A stretch of DNA of 64,000 bases from Ophiura sarsii (taxonomy: Eukaryota > Echinodermata > Ophiuroidea > Amphilepidida > Ophiuridae). The DNA lies in contig CM069448.1 in assembly GCA_035610835.1 (NCBI GenBank), forward strand, positions 27,305,905-27,369,904. Direction: 5' to 3'. Both the position numbers and the translations under genes were made by a program. The notes beneath the pieces are model-generated. The model worked only from the letters and a program-made list of their open reading frames with translations. It did no database searches and was not told the DNA's origin. Shown in pieces: positions 34,410-47,569 of the stretch. Every line of letters begins with the position of its first letter. Position 1 is the first letter of the stretch.

Positions 34410-37400
34410 TAGGGGTCAAACAATCGGCTCTAACTGGAGTTATCCCATACATCCTTATATGACATTTACAGAGATTATTCCTAAGGGATGTCCGCAAAAC
34501 ATATCAAAAGGAAATAGCAAAGTGTCGGACTAGATTTTTCAATATTATGCGATGAATTTGATGTAGCGATTTCGGCCCTTTATTTACGTCCCAAAACCCA
34601 GGACGGACCTTCCGCCGATTTCAGTCGTTTAAAACTTTAAAATGTTCAAACTAGTGCGATTTTTTTGGAAATATGTACTGTGCACACTCATAAAAATGTG
34701 TAATACCCAAAACTAATAGATATAATTGAAAAAAGTATGTCAAAATCTCGCAATTTGTACCGCAAAAAGGAACTATTGCTGTGATAAACTTTTACCGGAC
34801 GTGCTATCCCATAGTGCATTGGTGGTGTATACCCTTTAAGAGCACACACTTTGTCTACAGCAAACGAGACATATTTCAGATTGTTGCCAGTGAAATTCTG
34901 AGCTAAATTCCTGAGTTATATTACATTTCATGCTTCCGTTTTGAAGATACGGCCTCCACAAGAAACATGGTCAAAACGTGAAATTTCAAAATTGCATGTT
35001 CTAACGGTGCGAAGGTGCGCGTGTATGCGCTTTTTAAAGAAAATTTCTCCCCGAGGGCCTTTGACTACATTACTGAAAAGTCTATATAGGTCCGCTCGTA
35101 TTGTTTACCCTGTAGATAGTGGAAAATTAAGCATTATTATCGATTTTAAAATCTTTTCATTTCACAATTACTTGAATTTAAGATCATTATAGGCGAGTAG
35201 GCCTAACATTCAGATGGCTGAAACGCATATAATATGACCCGACAATTACGCCCGACATGCAGTTTCATTTAATCCACTAGCTTTAAAGCGTCTTTTGACA
35301 TGAGTGAAACCCAAAGGACCCCTCTCAGTGCTCCTGGCCTACTATTTATCATCATTCAAAAACACATAGATCACTAGAAATAACTTTAATAGACTCCTTA
35401 TCGACCCCCCTTCCCCCCCCCCCCCCCCATAGCCCGGATTTTTTAACATGTTTAATCCAATTTGCATTGGAAGAGGAATTGTGTGTGAGAACTTGACCGT
35501 GTCAAAGAAAGTCGCGACTCAACCTTACTGATCATTTACTCGTTTGAAACAATAAAAAACTCATGAGTTTTAATTCGAACTCGTGTATGATTCATCATAT
35601 GAAATCTAAAATGTCCTGGCTTTTTCAAGGTGTTTCTTGTTGAAAACCTCCAAAGAAAACGACAACATTTATGATTAAAAACGATTTTTGAAAGGATTAA
35701 ACAATGTAGGCCTAACTAGACATTGCCCCGCGTGTTGATCATCATGTATATATGAGATTTCATTGAGAATTTTGGTGATGCCCAACGTCTTTTGGTACCT
35801 ACATGCCCAGTTGGAGCCCGCAGCTTCAAGGGTATACACCACCAATGCACTCCCCATAGACGCTACGTGCAAAGTAGGGGTCAAACAATCGGCTCTAACT
35901 GGAGTTATCCCATACATCCTTATATGACATTTACAGAGATTATTCCTAAGGGATGTCCGCAAAACATATCAAAAGGAAATAGCAAAGTGTCGGACTAGAT
36001 TTTTCAATATTATGCGATGAATTTGATGTAGCGATTTCGGCCCTTTATTTACGTCCCAAAACCCAGGACGGACCTTCCGCCGATTTCAGTCGTTTAAAAC
36101 TTTAAAATGTTCAAACTAGTGCGATTTTTTTGGAAATATGTACTGTGCACACTCATAAAAATGTGTAATACCCAAAACTAATAGATATAATTGAAAAAAG
36201 TATGTCAAAATCTCGCAATTTGTACCGCAAAAAGGAACTATTGCTGTGATAAACTTTTACCGGACGTGCTATCCCATAGTGCATTGGTGGTGTATACCCT
36301 TTAAGAGCACACACTTTGTCTACAGCAAACGAGACATATTTCAGATTGTTGCCAGTGAAATTCTGAGCTAAATTCCCGAGTTATATTACATTTCATGCTT
36401 CCGTTTTGAAGATACGGCCTCCACAAGAAACATGGTCAAAACGTGAAATTTCAAAATTGCATGTTCTAACGGTGCGAAGGTGCGCGTGTATGCGCTTTTT
36501 AAAGAAAATTTCTCCCCGAGGGCCTTTGACTACATTACTGAAAAGTCTATATAGGTCCGCTCGTATTGTTTACCCTGTAGATAGTGGAAAATTAAGCATT
36601 ATTATCGATTTTAAAATCTTTTCATTTCACAATTACTTGAATTTAAGATCATTATAGGCGAGTAGGCCTAACATTCAGATGGCTGAAACGCATATAATAT
36701 GACCCGACAATTACGCCCGACATGCAGTTTCATTTAATCCACTAGCTTTAAAGCGTCTTTTGACATGAGTGAAACCCAAAGGACCCCTCTCAGTGCTCCT
36801 GGCCTACTATTTATCATCATTCAAAAACACATAGATCACTAGAAATAACTTTAATAGACTCCTTATCGACCCCCCCTTCCCCCCCCCCCCCCATAGCCCG
36901 GATTTTTTAACATGTTTAATCCAATTTGGATTGGAAGAGGAATTGTGTTTGAGAACTTGACCGTGTCAAAGAAAGTCGCGACTCAACCTTACTGATCATT
37001 TACTCGTTTGAAACAATAAAAAACTCATGAGTTTTAATTCGAACTCGTGTATGATTCATCATATGAAATCTAAAATGTCCTGGCTTTTTCAAGGTGTTTC
37101 TTGTTGAAAACCTCCAAAGAAAACGACAACATTTATGATTAAAAACGATTTTTGAAAGGATTAAACAATGTAGGCCTAACTAGACATTGCCCCGCGTGTT
37201 GATCATCATGTATATATGAGATTTCATTGAGAATTTTGGTGATGCCCAACGTCTTTTGGTACCTACATGCCCAGTTGGAGCCCGCAGCTTCAAGGGTATA
37301 CACCACCAATGCACTCCCCATAGACGCTACGTGCAAAGTAGGGGTCAAACAATCGGCTCTAACTGGAGTTATCCCATACATCCTTATATGACATTTACAG

Positions 37401-37797
37401 AGATTATTCCTAAGGGATGTCCGCAAAACATATCAAAAGGAAATAGCAAAGTGTCGGACTAGATTTTTCAATATTATGCGATGAATTTGATGTAGCGATT
37501 TCGGCCCTTTATTTACGTCCCAAAACCCAGGACGGACCTTCCGCCGATTTCAGTCGTTTAAAACTTTAAAATGTTCAAACTAGTGCGATTTTTTTGGAAA
37601 TATGTACTGTGCACACTCATAAAAATGTGTAATACCCAAAACTAATAGATATAATTGAAAAAAGTATGTCAAAATCTCGCAATTTGTACCGCAAAAAGGA
37701 ACTATTGCTGTGATAAACTTTTACCGGACGTGCTATCCCATAGTGCATTGGTGGTGTATACCCTGAAGGTTTCCATGTTGCATCTATGACCGAAGTT

Positions 37798-39928
37798 TGA
37801 TATAAAATCGGATGGATTGAGCGTGATACACAAAGATATTGGTCGAGCTATGAGTTTTAAAAAATATTGTGCGAGACGCAGTCGAGCACAATATTTTTAA
37901 AACTCATAGCGAGACCAATATATTTGTGTATCATGCGAAAAAATCCGTCCGATTTTATCATTATTATGCAGTGAGAATCTGACTTGACAACAACAACAAA
38001 AATCAACAAAAATTTAAAAAAATCACCCATAATATTGTACAAATATCAATAACATTTTTTTGTTCCAAAGAACAGACAATTAATTTTTTCCTAAAATAAA
38101 AAAAATCCTGAAAAGAAAAAAAAATCCTAATGTTTTTTTTCCTAAAAAAAAAAAAATCCTAATTTTTTTTTTTTTTTTTTTTAAAAATCCCAAAAAAATT
38201 CTCAAAAAATTACAATTTTTAAAAAAAAAAACCCCCAAAAAAAAATCCTAAATTTTTTTTTTTTAAAAATGCCAATTTTTGTGTTGTTTAAATTCCAAAA
38301 ATTTCTCTTTTTTTATTTTAATTTTTTAAAAATCCCCCAAAAATATTCCTAAAAAAATATTTCAACAAAAAAAATAAAAAAAATAGTCTAACTGCATTTT
38401 GTGACTGCATTGTACTCATGCAGGTAACCAAACTGACCAAGTGTGGTACAATATTGGATGACTTGAGGGCGATACAGTGAAAATTGGTTAAGCCTTGAAG
38501 AAAAAAATCGGACGAGCCGGAGGCGAGTCTGATTTTTTTTTCAAGGCGAAACCAATTTTCACTGTATCGCCCGAAAAAAAGGAATCCAATATTTACATTA
38601 TTATGTTTTGAGAATCTGACTCTAATTAAAGATGGGACATCTATGCTTGTTAAATAAATGCACATTAATTGATATGAAATAGGATAGCCATCCATTTGTC
38701 AAAATGTAGTATAGGCTAGGCCATGTAGGCCTAGGTCACGCTAGCATCATATCATCACCTAGGGCTCTCTTTTAAATTCAAAGTGGGGTGACTGTTGCAC
38801 TTTTGCATCTGTGTTACATTGCAATATACCCCAAAAGTAACGCTAATGCATCTATAAATAAGACACTGGTTCATTTTGAATGGTAAATCGTGAGCCTAGT
38901 CCTAGGCCTGCACACATGAGAAATAAGCTTATTTAGGGTGTATTTTCGTCTGGAATTTCAACAAGAAAACTGTAAAAATGCTATCAAAATATGTTTTAAA
39001 TGACTAACTATATCATTGCTATTTGATTTTTTCATTGGAATGCGTAAACATCATGGAAATATTGAGGGAATTTAGGTTTATAAAGGCCAGCACAAAAATC
39101 GGAAATAAAAATAAGAAGCTTTACTAAATTCAGCCTTTACTTTTTAGGCCTAGCTAGTAAAAAGGATATAAATTCTCCTAGTTTTAAACCCACTATAAAA
39201 AGACCAAAAGTACAACATTTTTAGCCAAAGAGTATTTCACACTGTTTGCATTAATTTACCTTGTCCATGTTTATTGTATTTACTCTTTTCATGAGTAATT
39301 CTGATGGAACCTCAGCTCCACACAAAATGTACCACAGGTGTCGGCCATCTTGTTTGTTGTTTACTGTTTTCAGTTCAGGATGTTAATTTGGATTGTTCCA
39401 TTGAGTTAAATAGGGGGTTATATTATAGTGACGGTAGGGGCTAATTGACTAGTAAAGAAGATAGTTTTTCAACATGTTTCCCATCCAAAAATAACAAAAT
39501 TATCATTCTATTCTCTTGTTAAAATATATATTAATCATTATATTTTGTTTCTTTATAGAAAATACACAAATATGTCAATTATTTATCCAGCGTCAGTTAT
39601 GAAAAGTTTTAACTAAAAATTACAGTTTCAAACCCTTCAAATGTATGGGTCAATCCAGCAAAAACATTGAACCAATCAAAAGCTCTTATTCCAAACTGTC
39701 CGATACAGTAAAAAAATCGGATGACCGATTTTTTTATTTAAAAAAACAGTCCAATACTTGATTAACTCGAGTTCAAAGCTCTGTGTAAATGAATGGATGG
39801 AAGATTCTCAAAACATAATAATGAGTGAAATTGGTCTCCAAGTTCACTTCAGTGACACAAGTTGCAGAATAATAGGTCTTTACCAATGCATTGCAAGTAT
39901 AGGACGGAAGATTCAAACTGCATAATAA
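37798..39928. mobile_element. Foldback element copy 1, with nested insert
   Basis: Interrupts the satellite between GAAGTTTG and GTTACAATTGG. Left part is a ~170-bp hairpin (TGAGCGTGATACACAAAGAT pairs with ATATTTGTGTATCATGCG), followed by ATTATTATGCAGTGAGAATC, an A/T-run core and a right end GATTCAAACTGCATAATAAT. A second inverted-ended element (about 38440-39835: a hairpin GGCGATACAGTGAAAATTGG with its complement, and TTATGTTTTGAGAATCT inverted at 39802-39824) interrupts it. Confidence 0.75.
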
Positions 39929-40504
39929 TGGTTACAATTGGTCATTGTATGGAAAAGAAATGGAAAAATGTAATCAATTTTACATATGCAGCCATTTCTA
40001 CATTTACATCTTGACCTCAGATGACCTTTGACCTTGGTATGTGACCTTTGACCTCATTAACATATGAAGGTTTCCATGTTGCATCTATGACCAAAGTTTG
40101 GTTACAATTGGTCATTGTATGGAAAAGAAATGGACAAATGTAATCAATTTTACATATGCAGCCACTTTTACATATACATCTTGACCTCGGATGACCTTTG
40201 ACCTTGGTATGTGACCTTTGACCTCATTAACATATCGTGTATATGGGTAGATTAAAAACAAGGTGGATCTCAAACCACAGGCATCTAGAAAGAAAGAGGT
40301 TAGACCACTAGCGGATCCAGGATATAAAAAATAAAATAAACATCCTGAGTTTGGTTGCAATTGTACTTCACCTGTTTAAATGAAATTAACTTTACATATG
40401 CAGCTAATTTTACATCTTGACCTCATATGACGTTTGACCTTGGTATGTGACCTTTGACCTAATTAACATATGAATGTTTCCATGTTGCATCCATGACCCA
40501 AGTT

Positions 40505-41151
40505 TGATATAAAATTGGATGGATTGAGCGTGATACACAAAGATATTGGTCGAGCTATGAGTTTAAAAAAATATTGTGCGAGACGCAGTCGAGCACAATA
40601 TTTTTAAAACTCATAGCAAGACCAATATATTTGTGTATCATGCGAAAAAATCCATCCAATTTTATCATTATTATGCAGTGAGAATCTGACTTTACAACAA
40701 CAAAAAATGTTTAAAATTTTTTAAAAATTTAAAAAAAATCAAAAAAAAAAAAATCACCATGATATTGTAAAAATATCAATAACATTTTTTTTCTTTTTCT
40801 TTTTTTAAAAATCCCAAAAATTTCTCAAAAAATTGCAATTTTTAAAATAAAAAAAAATCCAAAAAAAGAAATTTCTAAAAAAAATGTCAAAATATTTCAA
40901 AAATTAAAAAAGACAAAATTAAAACAAATAGTCTACTGCATTTTGTGACTGCTCAAATAAAATTGGCATATTAATACACGCTTTACAGTGTTATACAGTA
41001 TTCATGCAGGTAACCAAACTGACCAAGTTCACTGACCAAGTGTGAATAAACTTGGTCGACCAAGTTCACTCCAGTGACATAATGTTCAGAATAATTGGTC
41101 TTTACTAATGCATTGCAAGTATGGGACGGAAGATTCGAACTGCATAATAAT
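40505..41151. mobile_element. Foldback element copy 2
   Basis: Same hairpin, core and right end (GATTCGAACTGCATAATAAT) as 37798-39928 without the nested insert, at the same position of the satellite monomer. The shared insertion point suggests it was copied with the satellite. Confidence 0.8.
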
Positions 41152-42970
41152 GGTTGCAATTGGTCATTGTATGGAAAAATGAACAAAAAACAAAAAAAAA
41201 TGAACAAGAGACAAAAAAAAAATGAACAAGAGACAAAAAAAAAGGTGTACTAAATTTTACATCTTGACCTCAGATGGCCTTTGACCTTTCTATGCGACCT
41301 TTGACCTCATTAACATATGCGGGTTTCCATGTTGTATCTATGACTGAAGTTTAGTTGCAATTGGTCATTGTATGGAAAAGAAATGGACAAATGTAATCAA
41401 TTTTACATATGCAGCCACTTTTACATCTTGACCTCAGATGACCTTTGACCTTGGTATGTGACCTTTGACCTGTTTCCATGTTGCATCTATGACCGAAGTT
41501 TGGTTACAATTGGTCATTGTATGGAAAAGAAATGGAAAAATGTAATCAATTTTACATATGCAGCCATTTCTACATTTACATCTTGACCTCAGATGACCTT
41601 TGACCTTGGTATGTGACCTTTGAACTCATTAACATATGAAGGTTTCCATGTTGCATCTATGACCAAAGTTTGGTTACAATTGGTCATTGTATGGAAAAGA
41701 AATGGACAAATGTAATCAATTTTACATATGCAGCCACTTTTACATATACATCTTGACCTCGGATGACCTTTGACCTTGGTATGTGACCTTTGACCTCATT
41801 AACATATCGTTTATATGAGTAGATTAAAAACAAGGTGGATCTCAAACCACAGGCATCTAGAAAGAAAGAGGTTAGACCACTAGCGGATCCAGGATATAAA
41901 AAATAAAATAAACATCCTGAGTTTGGTTGCAATTGTACTTCACCTGTTTAAATGAAATTAACTTTACATATGCAGCTAATTTTACATCTTGACCTCATAT
42001 GACGTTTGACCTTGGTATGTGACCTTTGACCTAATTAACATATGAATGTTTCCATGTTGCATCCATGACCCAAGTTTGGTTGCAATTGGTCATTGTATGG
42101 AAAAATGAACAAGAGACAAAAAAAATGAACAAGAGACAAAAAAAAATGAACAAGAGACAAAAAAAAGTGTACTAAATTTTACATCTTGACCTCAGATGGC
42201 CTTTGACCTTTCTATGCGACCTTTGACCTCATTAACATGTGCGGGTTTCCATGTTGTATCTATGACTGAAGTTTAGTTGCAATTGGTCATTGTATGGAAA
42301 AGAAATGGACAAATGTAATCAATTTTACATATGCAGCCACTTTTACATCTTGACCTCAGATGACCTTTGACCTTGGTATGTGACCTTTGACCTCATTAAC
42401 ATCTGAAGGTTTCCATGTTGCATCTATGACCGAAGTTTGGTTACAATTGGTCATTGTATGGAAAAGAAATGGAAAAATGTAATCAATTTTACATATGCAG
42501 CCATTTCTACATTTACATCTTGACCTCAGATGACCTTTGACCTTGGTATGTGACCTTTGACCTCATTAACATATGAAGGTTTCCATGTTGCATCTATGAC
42601 CAAAGTTTGGTTACAATTGGTCATTGTATGGAAAAGAAATGGACAAATGTAATCAATTTTACATATGCAGCCACTTTTACATATACATCTTGACCTCGGA
42701 TGACCTTTGACCTTGGTATGTGACCTTTGACCTCATTAACATATGAAGGTTTCCATGTTGCATCTATGACCAAAGTTTGGTTACAATTGGTCATTGTATG
42801 GAAAAGAAATGGACAAACGTAATAAATTTTACATATGCAGCCACTTTTACATATACATCTTGACCTCGGATGACCTTTGACCTTGGTATGTGACCTTTGA
42901 CCTCATTAACATATGAAGGTTTCTATGTTGCATCTATGACCGAAGTTTGATTGCAATTGGACATTATATG

Positions 42971-43110
42971 GAAAAGAAATGGACAAAACAAAAAGTGTAT
43001 ACCAAATTGTTGAAAAAGTGTATACCAAATTGTTGACACACACTACACACACAGACTACACACACAGACACAGACTACACACGAAGGATGCAGCCATAAG
43101 GTCTCTCTCC
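42971..43110. repeat. Short tandem repeats at satellite edge
   Basis: Two copies of AAAAAGTGTATACCAAATTG, then CACACA/GACTACACACACA runs at 43034-43082. Confidence 0.8.
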
Positions 43111-43189
43111 TACGGACGACCTAAAAAGGACAATCTAGGCCAAGCATGTGCAACCTTTTCTACCACCCGGGCCTCATTTTGATTTTGAG

Positions 43190-43401
43190 ATCCACTCACA
43201 GGCCGCAGTGACTTTCAAACATTCCAAAACACGTCCGGAGGAGGGGTAATAGGGGGAGGGGAAGCTTAGGAAGAAAAATCCTCAGTCCATTATTTGAGAT
43301 CCCACTCACAGGCCGCAGTGACTTTCAAACATTCCAAAACACGTCCGGAGGAGGGGTAATAGGGGGAGGGGAAGCTTAGGAAGAAAAATCCTCAGTCCAT
43401 T
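43190..43401. repeat. 110-bp tandem duplication
   Basis: GGCCGCAGTGACTTTCAAAC at 43201 and 43311, continuing through GTCCGGAGGAGGGGTAATAG to CCTCAGTCCATT, almost without difference. Confidence 0.95.
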
Positions 43402-46110
43402 GCTCATTGAATACCCGCTTCTCTTCGTGTAATTTCCTCTTTTTACTCGCTGTTGCTGCTGCAAGCGTCATTTACGCAGGGATCTTAACACGCAATCACG
43501 CCTCGCGTTATATTTACTAAATGCAGCGCATCACCCTACAAATTATAAGTGAGCACACCACTAAATCAATCCGCCATTTGTTTAAACCTAGGGTGTTCCG
43601 GTTAAAACGGGCCGCGTCAATGGGAATTTTGGGATTAACTACGAAAATGTTGAACCCCCTCCAAAAAAACACACCGCCTGCCCAACCGACCCTACCTGAG
43701 AGGTTTATTTGGCAGTAGGACAGGGTTATTTTTCCGCCACCTTATCATAAAAAAGTATCAATGGGATTGTTTTCTCCATAAAAGTCTTAATTAATTAATT
43801 AATTAATTTAAATAGTGAAATGATTTGTAATTGACTTGTTTTGCTATGGCTGACCACAAAATGATTGATTATGCTTGTTTGTGTATGTGTTTGTTTGTTT
43901 GTGAGTTGATTTTGTCTTTTGCATGAATTTAACAATTTAAGATTTGTCAATAACATCCAGGTACTATACAATTAACAATTTATGTAAATTAATTATCTAT
44001 CATGGCATAAATATTTAAACGTTGTGAATAATATTAATAATTACATAAAAAGTGATAATGTATGTCTTTTTGATTGGAAAAAGTATGTTAGAACCAAGGC
44101 TATACATAGAAAAATTATGCCTATTAAGAAGCCAGTTTGAGACACATAATTATAAGAAAAATGAGAAAAATATAATAAATAATCAAATAAAAAAGAAAAT
44201 ATTAATTTGGCAAACAGTAGTCACTCCTTAACCTAGGACCGAACTTCTTATTATAACCTATGAATTGAATTACGAAAATAACATGACTTAGTTAGTATAG
44301 CAACAACATTAATGACAAATGCAACATTTCTATGAAATAAATTATTAAAATATTCCATATTTAATGTTGTACTCATATGGACATTGATTACCACATAATA
44401 ATAATATTGATGAAAATTCATCTAAGACAACAAGAAAAATAAAACCTATTCTATTATAAAATCTATTATAAAATCTATGGGCCAGACGGACCCATTTTTT
44501 TATTTTCAATTTTTCAATATTTTTTACAAAACTGTTTCGACAAATATACAAAAAATTGTGAATTTTTTATAATCTTTAAAACAAAAAATTCTATTTTTTT
44601 GTCGAAATTCACCAAGGTGAGGTCTTTTTTTTGTGTCATCAAAACGCAGTACATATTTCCATTTTACCAGCATCTCTTTACAACCAGCCCCTATTACAGT
44701 TCAATGCTATTTTTACCCCAGTGGCAGTTTAAAAGCTAGTGCTTTGACCAGCCTTTGTCAATCAAAAATGATCGATACTGTTGCCCTGTTGCCGTAGCAA
44801 AATTGCTGGGCCTTGACATTTAATTTGTATAGCTACCCATAAACAGGCATGAGAGTCAATTTTAATAAAAACAAAACAAATATTATAAATAAACGAATAA
44901 ACAAACAGGAGACTTGAGAAAAAGAAGAGAATGTGTGTGAAATTGGCAAAAATAAATAAAAATTAAATACAAATGCACATTTTTGGTGACAAACAATTAG
45001 CAAAATGTTTTGCTTCAAAAGGAGAATTCTTGTACCAGCATTAAAAATAGAACATGCCATTTTGTCTTGCCATTTTGCTCTTGTACTATTTTACATCCTT
45101 TACCAGTTTAGGGTTACGGTTTGAAGTAAGGATTAGGGTTAAGGCAATATGGTATAACCCTATTATAGTCTATCCTATTATTTACTCTTTCGCCCAGCTC
45201 AGCCGTAAATAAATACTTGTCTATTGTGCCCACCCCCTCCCCCTGTCCTGAATGAAAAACATGCATAAAACACTATATTGCCTTCAGGGAACAACACCGT
45301 CTTTGCAGGTGAACTGCAGACCGGAAAGCTCCTTTTCCTTTCATTCTATCTGCAGGCCCAACTTGTTGCTGCATTTTTACCACTCTTCTTCTATAGCTAC
45401 TAAATTTTTGTATCTACAGGGTGTATCAAAAAAAACCGCAATCACTTTTTGCCGAGAGCTGTACGATTACAGCAAATCACATATGGCCCTAAAACTTAGA
45501 TATTCTGTTAGGATGCCTTCTTGGCTATCACATGGAATAGGTCTAATCTTGTACTGATAAAGTAACACGTCCGCTGCTCGCAGACATGACCTTATTAAAT
45601 AGCGGCAAATTAGTAACACTGTACTGCCAGCTCCTGCTACCTGCCCAATCATCCCAGCCTAAATAGTAACAAAAATATGAAAGAAAATGGCTCAAGGTGC
45701 TTCCAGTGGTTCTTGACGCCCATGTCGATCCCCTCCCAATTGCCAGTGGCGGCACAAGAGGGGCATAGGCGGAATGCCCCCCCCAGTCAAAGCATCTTCC
45801 TCCCCCCCCCCCCCCAGACAATTACGAAAATATTTGCAAAATAGCCTCCACAATATATTCAACCCCCCCCCCCTGCCCCCACCTCCTATAAGAAAAACCA
45901 CTGCCCATTGCTTCCTCCTAGTAAACTCGTCTAAATATGGTAAGGTTGGGATCAATCTGGCTATTTGGCACACTCACGCCTTTCTTGGCATATTCTTGTT
46001 AGTCTCTATAGAAATTTGTCATCGACTGCTTTGTGTGAGAAGTGTGAGACATGAATACAGCAAGAGTATCCTGTGCCTTTGAAAAAATGCTTATTTATTT
46101 TGTTAACATA
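43402..46110. other. TAPT1 intron, no exon seen
   Basis: AT-rich; (AATT)n at 43788-43812; C runs at about 45776-45875 beside GTGGCGGCACAAGAGGGGC, a decayed element end. No coding signal. Confidence 0.4.
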
Positions 46111-46111
46111 T

Positions 46112-46890
46112 CACTGTCCGGACAGGGGTCAGACCCCCACCCTTTTTATTTTTGCCCCACCCTTTTTACAGAGCCACCATTTTTATTTGTGAATGTTCAA
46201 CCCCCACCCTTTATGCCGAAAAGGGGACATTTTGATCATTTTGTGCATTCAAATTTGAAAAGGCACACATTGGAAGAAAAGTCAAAGTGACAGAAACATC
46301 CGGTTTTGTTTTCGGGCGGAAAATTATTCATAAAAAAAAAAATTGAACAAAAAATAATAATAAAAAAATAAGCTTACTTAAAAAACACCTTTGTGGGCTA
46401 AATCACGATTATTGAATGCAAATTTATAGAGAAGATTCATTTGAAATGGATTTATTTCATCAAATCAGTGCATATTTGGTACTCTTATGCTCGCTAAAAT
46501 GTGATATTACGCCACATACGACACTGTCGTAACTCGTGGAGAGTTTCCATTTTGAAAAAATGTCACGATTTCCACAATATAACAACAAACTCAATCCCTG
46601 CTCAATCTGTCAATTTAAAGATGGCAACTTTTTAATTTCGAAGTATATCGGACCCGATATCGGATACATATTTATGATATTACTAGCGCTAGTGAGCCGA
46701 CAAGGTCGGTATTTTGATTATTTTGATGATCGCTCAGAAATTATTCGCCGCATGGAATTAACCCCCACCCTTTTTATTTTATCTCCACGCTTTATACAAC
46801 TACACCCTTTATATAAGAATTATTCTGACCCCACCCTTTTGTTGATTTTTTTATTTCTGGAGTCCCACCCTTTATAAAGCGTGCCAGCCG
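46112..46890. repeat. Element with repeated CCCACCCTTTTTATT
   Basis: Direct repeats of CCCACCCTTTTTATTT cluster at both ends (46130-46215 and 46760-46875). Outer boundaries CCGGACAGGGGTCAG and GTGCCAGCCGGAC are roughly inverted. Family unknown. Confidence 0.55.
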
Positions 46891-47133
46891 GACTATGCAT
46901 ATTCACAGATGTCTTTACAAGGGCAAATTATTTAATATACATTTGGCACAATTATTACAATTTCATAGACAAAATTATGTGGATATGAAACAAGAGGTTG
47001 ATGTTTTTATATTTTGCAAATACACACCCTATACTAGTTCAACAGGTCTGGCTATAAATCAATATATTCAATCTTATTATTTATGCATTGCCTTTCATCA
47101 ATAATAGCAACCAGGAATAGGGAGAATGTTCAT

Positions 47134-47569
47134 AGAGTGTGTTTCTACAGAGCCTCTGCCTTTTGCCGGTGGTAACTTAGCCTGCTAAAAAGGCGGTGGT
47201 AGAAGTACTGGGCTGTTTCTACAGACGACGTAAAAGACGACTAATCACTTTGGGGGGGTGTGTGCGTAGAGGAACGGCCGATTTCGAAATGACACGGATT
47301 AATTATATAATAACACAACAAACAAATATCTTGGCAATAAACAAACAAAGCAATTTCCGGTTAGACGGCTAATCGGGCGGCGGTCTGTTTCTACAGAGCT
47401 CTGGCAGGCAATTAGCAGGCTAAACTACCACCACTATCCTTGATTTTCTAGGATAATTTGCCCGTGGTAGATTAGCCAGCTAACGGCGTCAGGACCTGTT
47501 TCTACAGAGCTGTTAGACGTCTACCCCCTGTGATCAACCGGCTAATGACTCTCTGTAGAAACACGCTCT
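47134..47569. mobile_element. Non-autonomous element, AGAGTGTGTTTCTACAGAG ends
   Basis: The right end CTCTGTAGAAACACGCTCT is inverted to the left. The interior repeats CTGTTTCTACAGA three times and carries gene-like GC content with GGTGGTA/TACCACC inverted blocks. Confidence 0.82.

Larger units (their letters stand above)
33554..37763. mobile_element. Composite element: three 470-bp units and two 995-bp spacers
   Basis: Units at 33554-34834 (interrupted), 35830-36299 and 37294-37763 each start GGGTATACACCACC and end GGTGGTGTATACCC, a 22-bp perfect terminal inverted repeat. Near-identical spacers lie at 34835-35829 and 36300-37293. The whole is flanked by TGAA at 33550-33553 and 37764-37767, and the uninterrupted satellite at 42401-42420 shows the site with a single TGAA. 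No transposase is visible; short frames in the spacers have no recognisable similarity. Confidence 0.88.
33091..42970. repeat. 170-bp satellite array with DR1 motifs, invaded by elements
   Basis: The basic monomer is 170 bp: GAAGGTTTCCATGTTGCATC recurs at 42405, 42575, 42745 and 42915. Each carries GTTACAATTGGTCATTG, ATGGAAAAGAAATGGACAAA, TTTTACATATGCAGCC and a block of TGACCT half-sites, usually two copies of TGACCTTTGACCT separated by TTGGTATG. Satellite proper covers about 33091-33553, 39929-40504 and 41152-42970; the intervals are inserts listed separately. Modules at 40232 and 41809 repeat about 1.58 kb apart, indicating a higher-order unit. The array lies within one TAPT1 intron. Confidence 0.92.

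Noticed and set aside
34941..35192. Repeated 83-codon frame in both composite-element spacers
   Set aside because: Identity between copies reflects the recent tandem duplication, not selection; no known domain.
42405..42970. Regular ~170-bp repeats considered as a CRISPR-like array
   Set aside because: There are no unique spacers; whole monomers repeat, as in a eukaryotic satellite.
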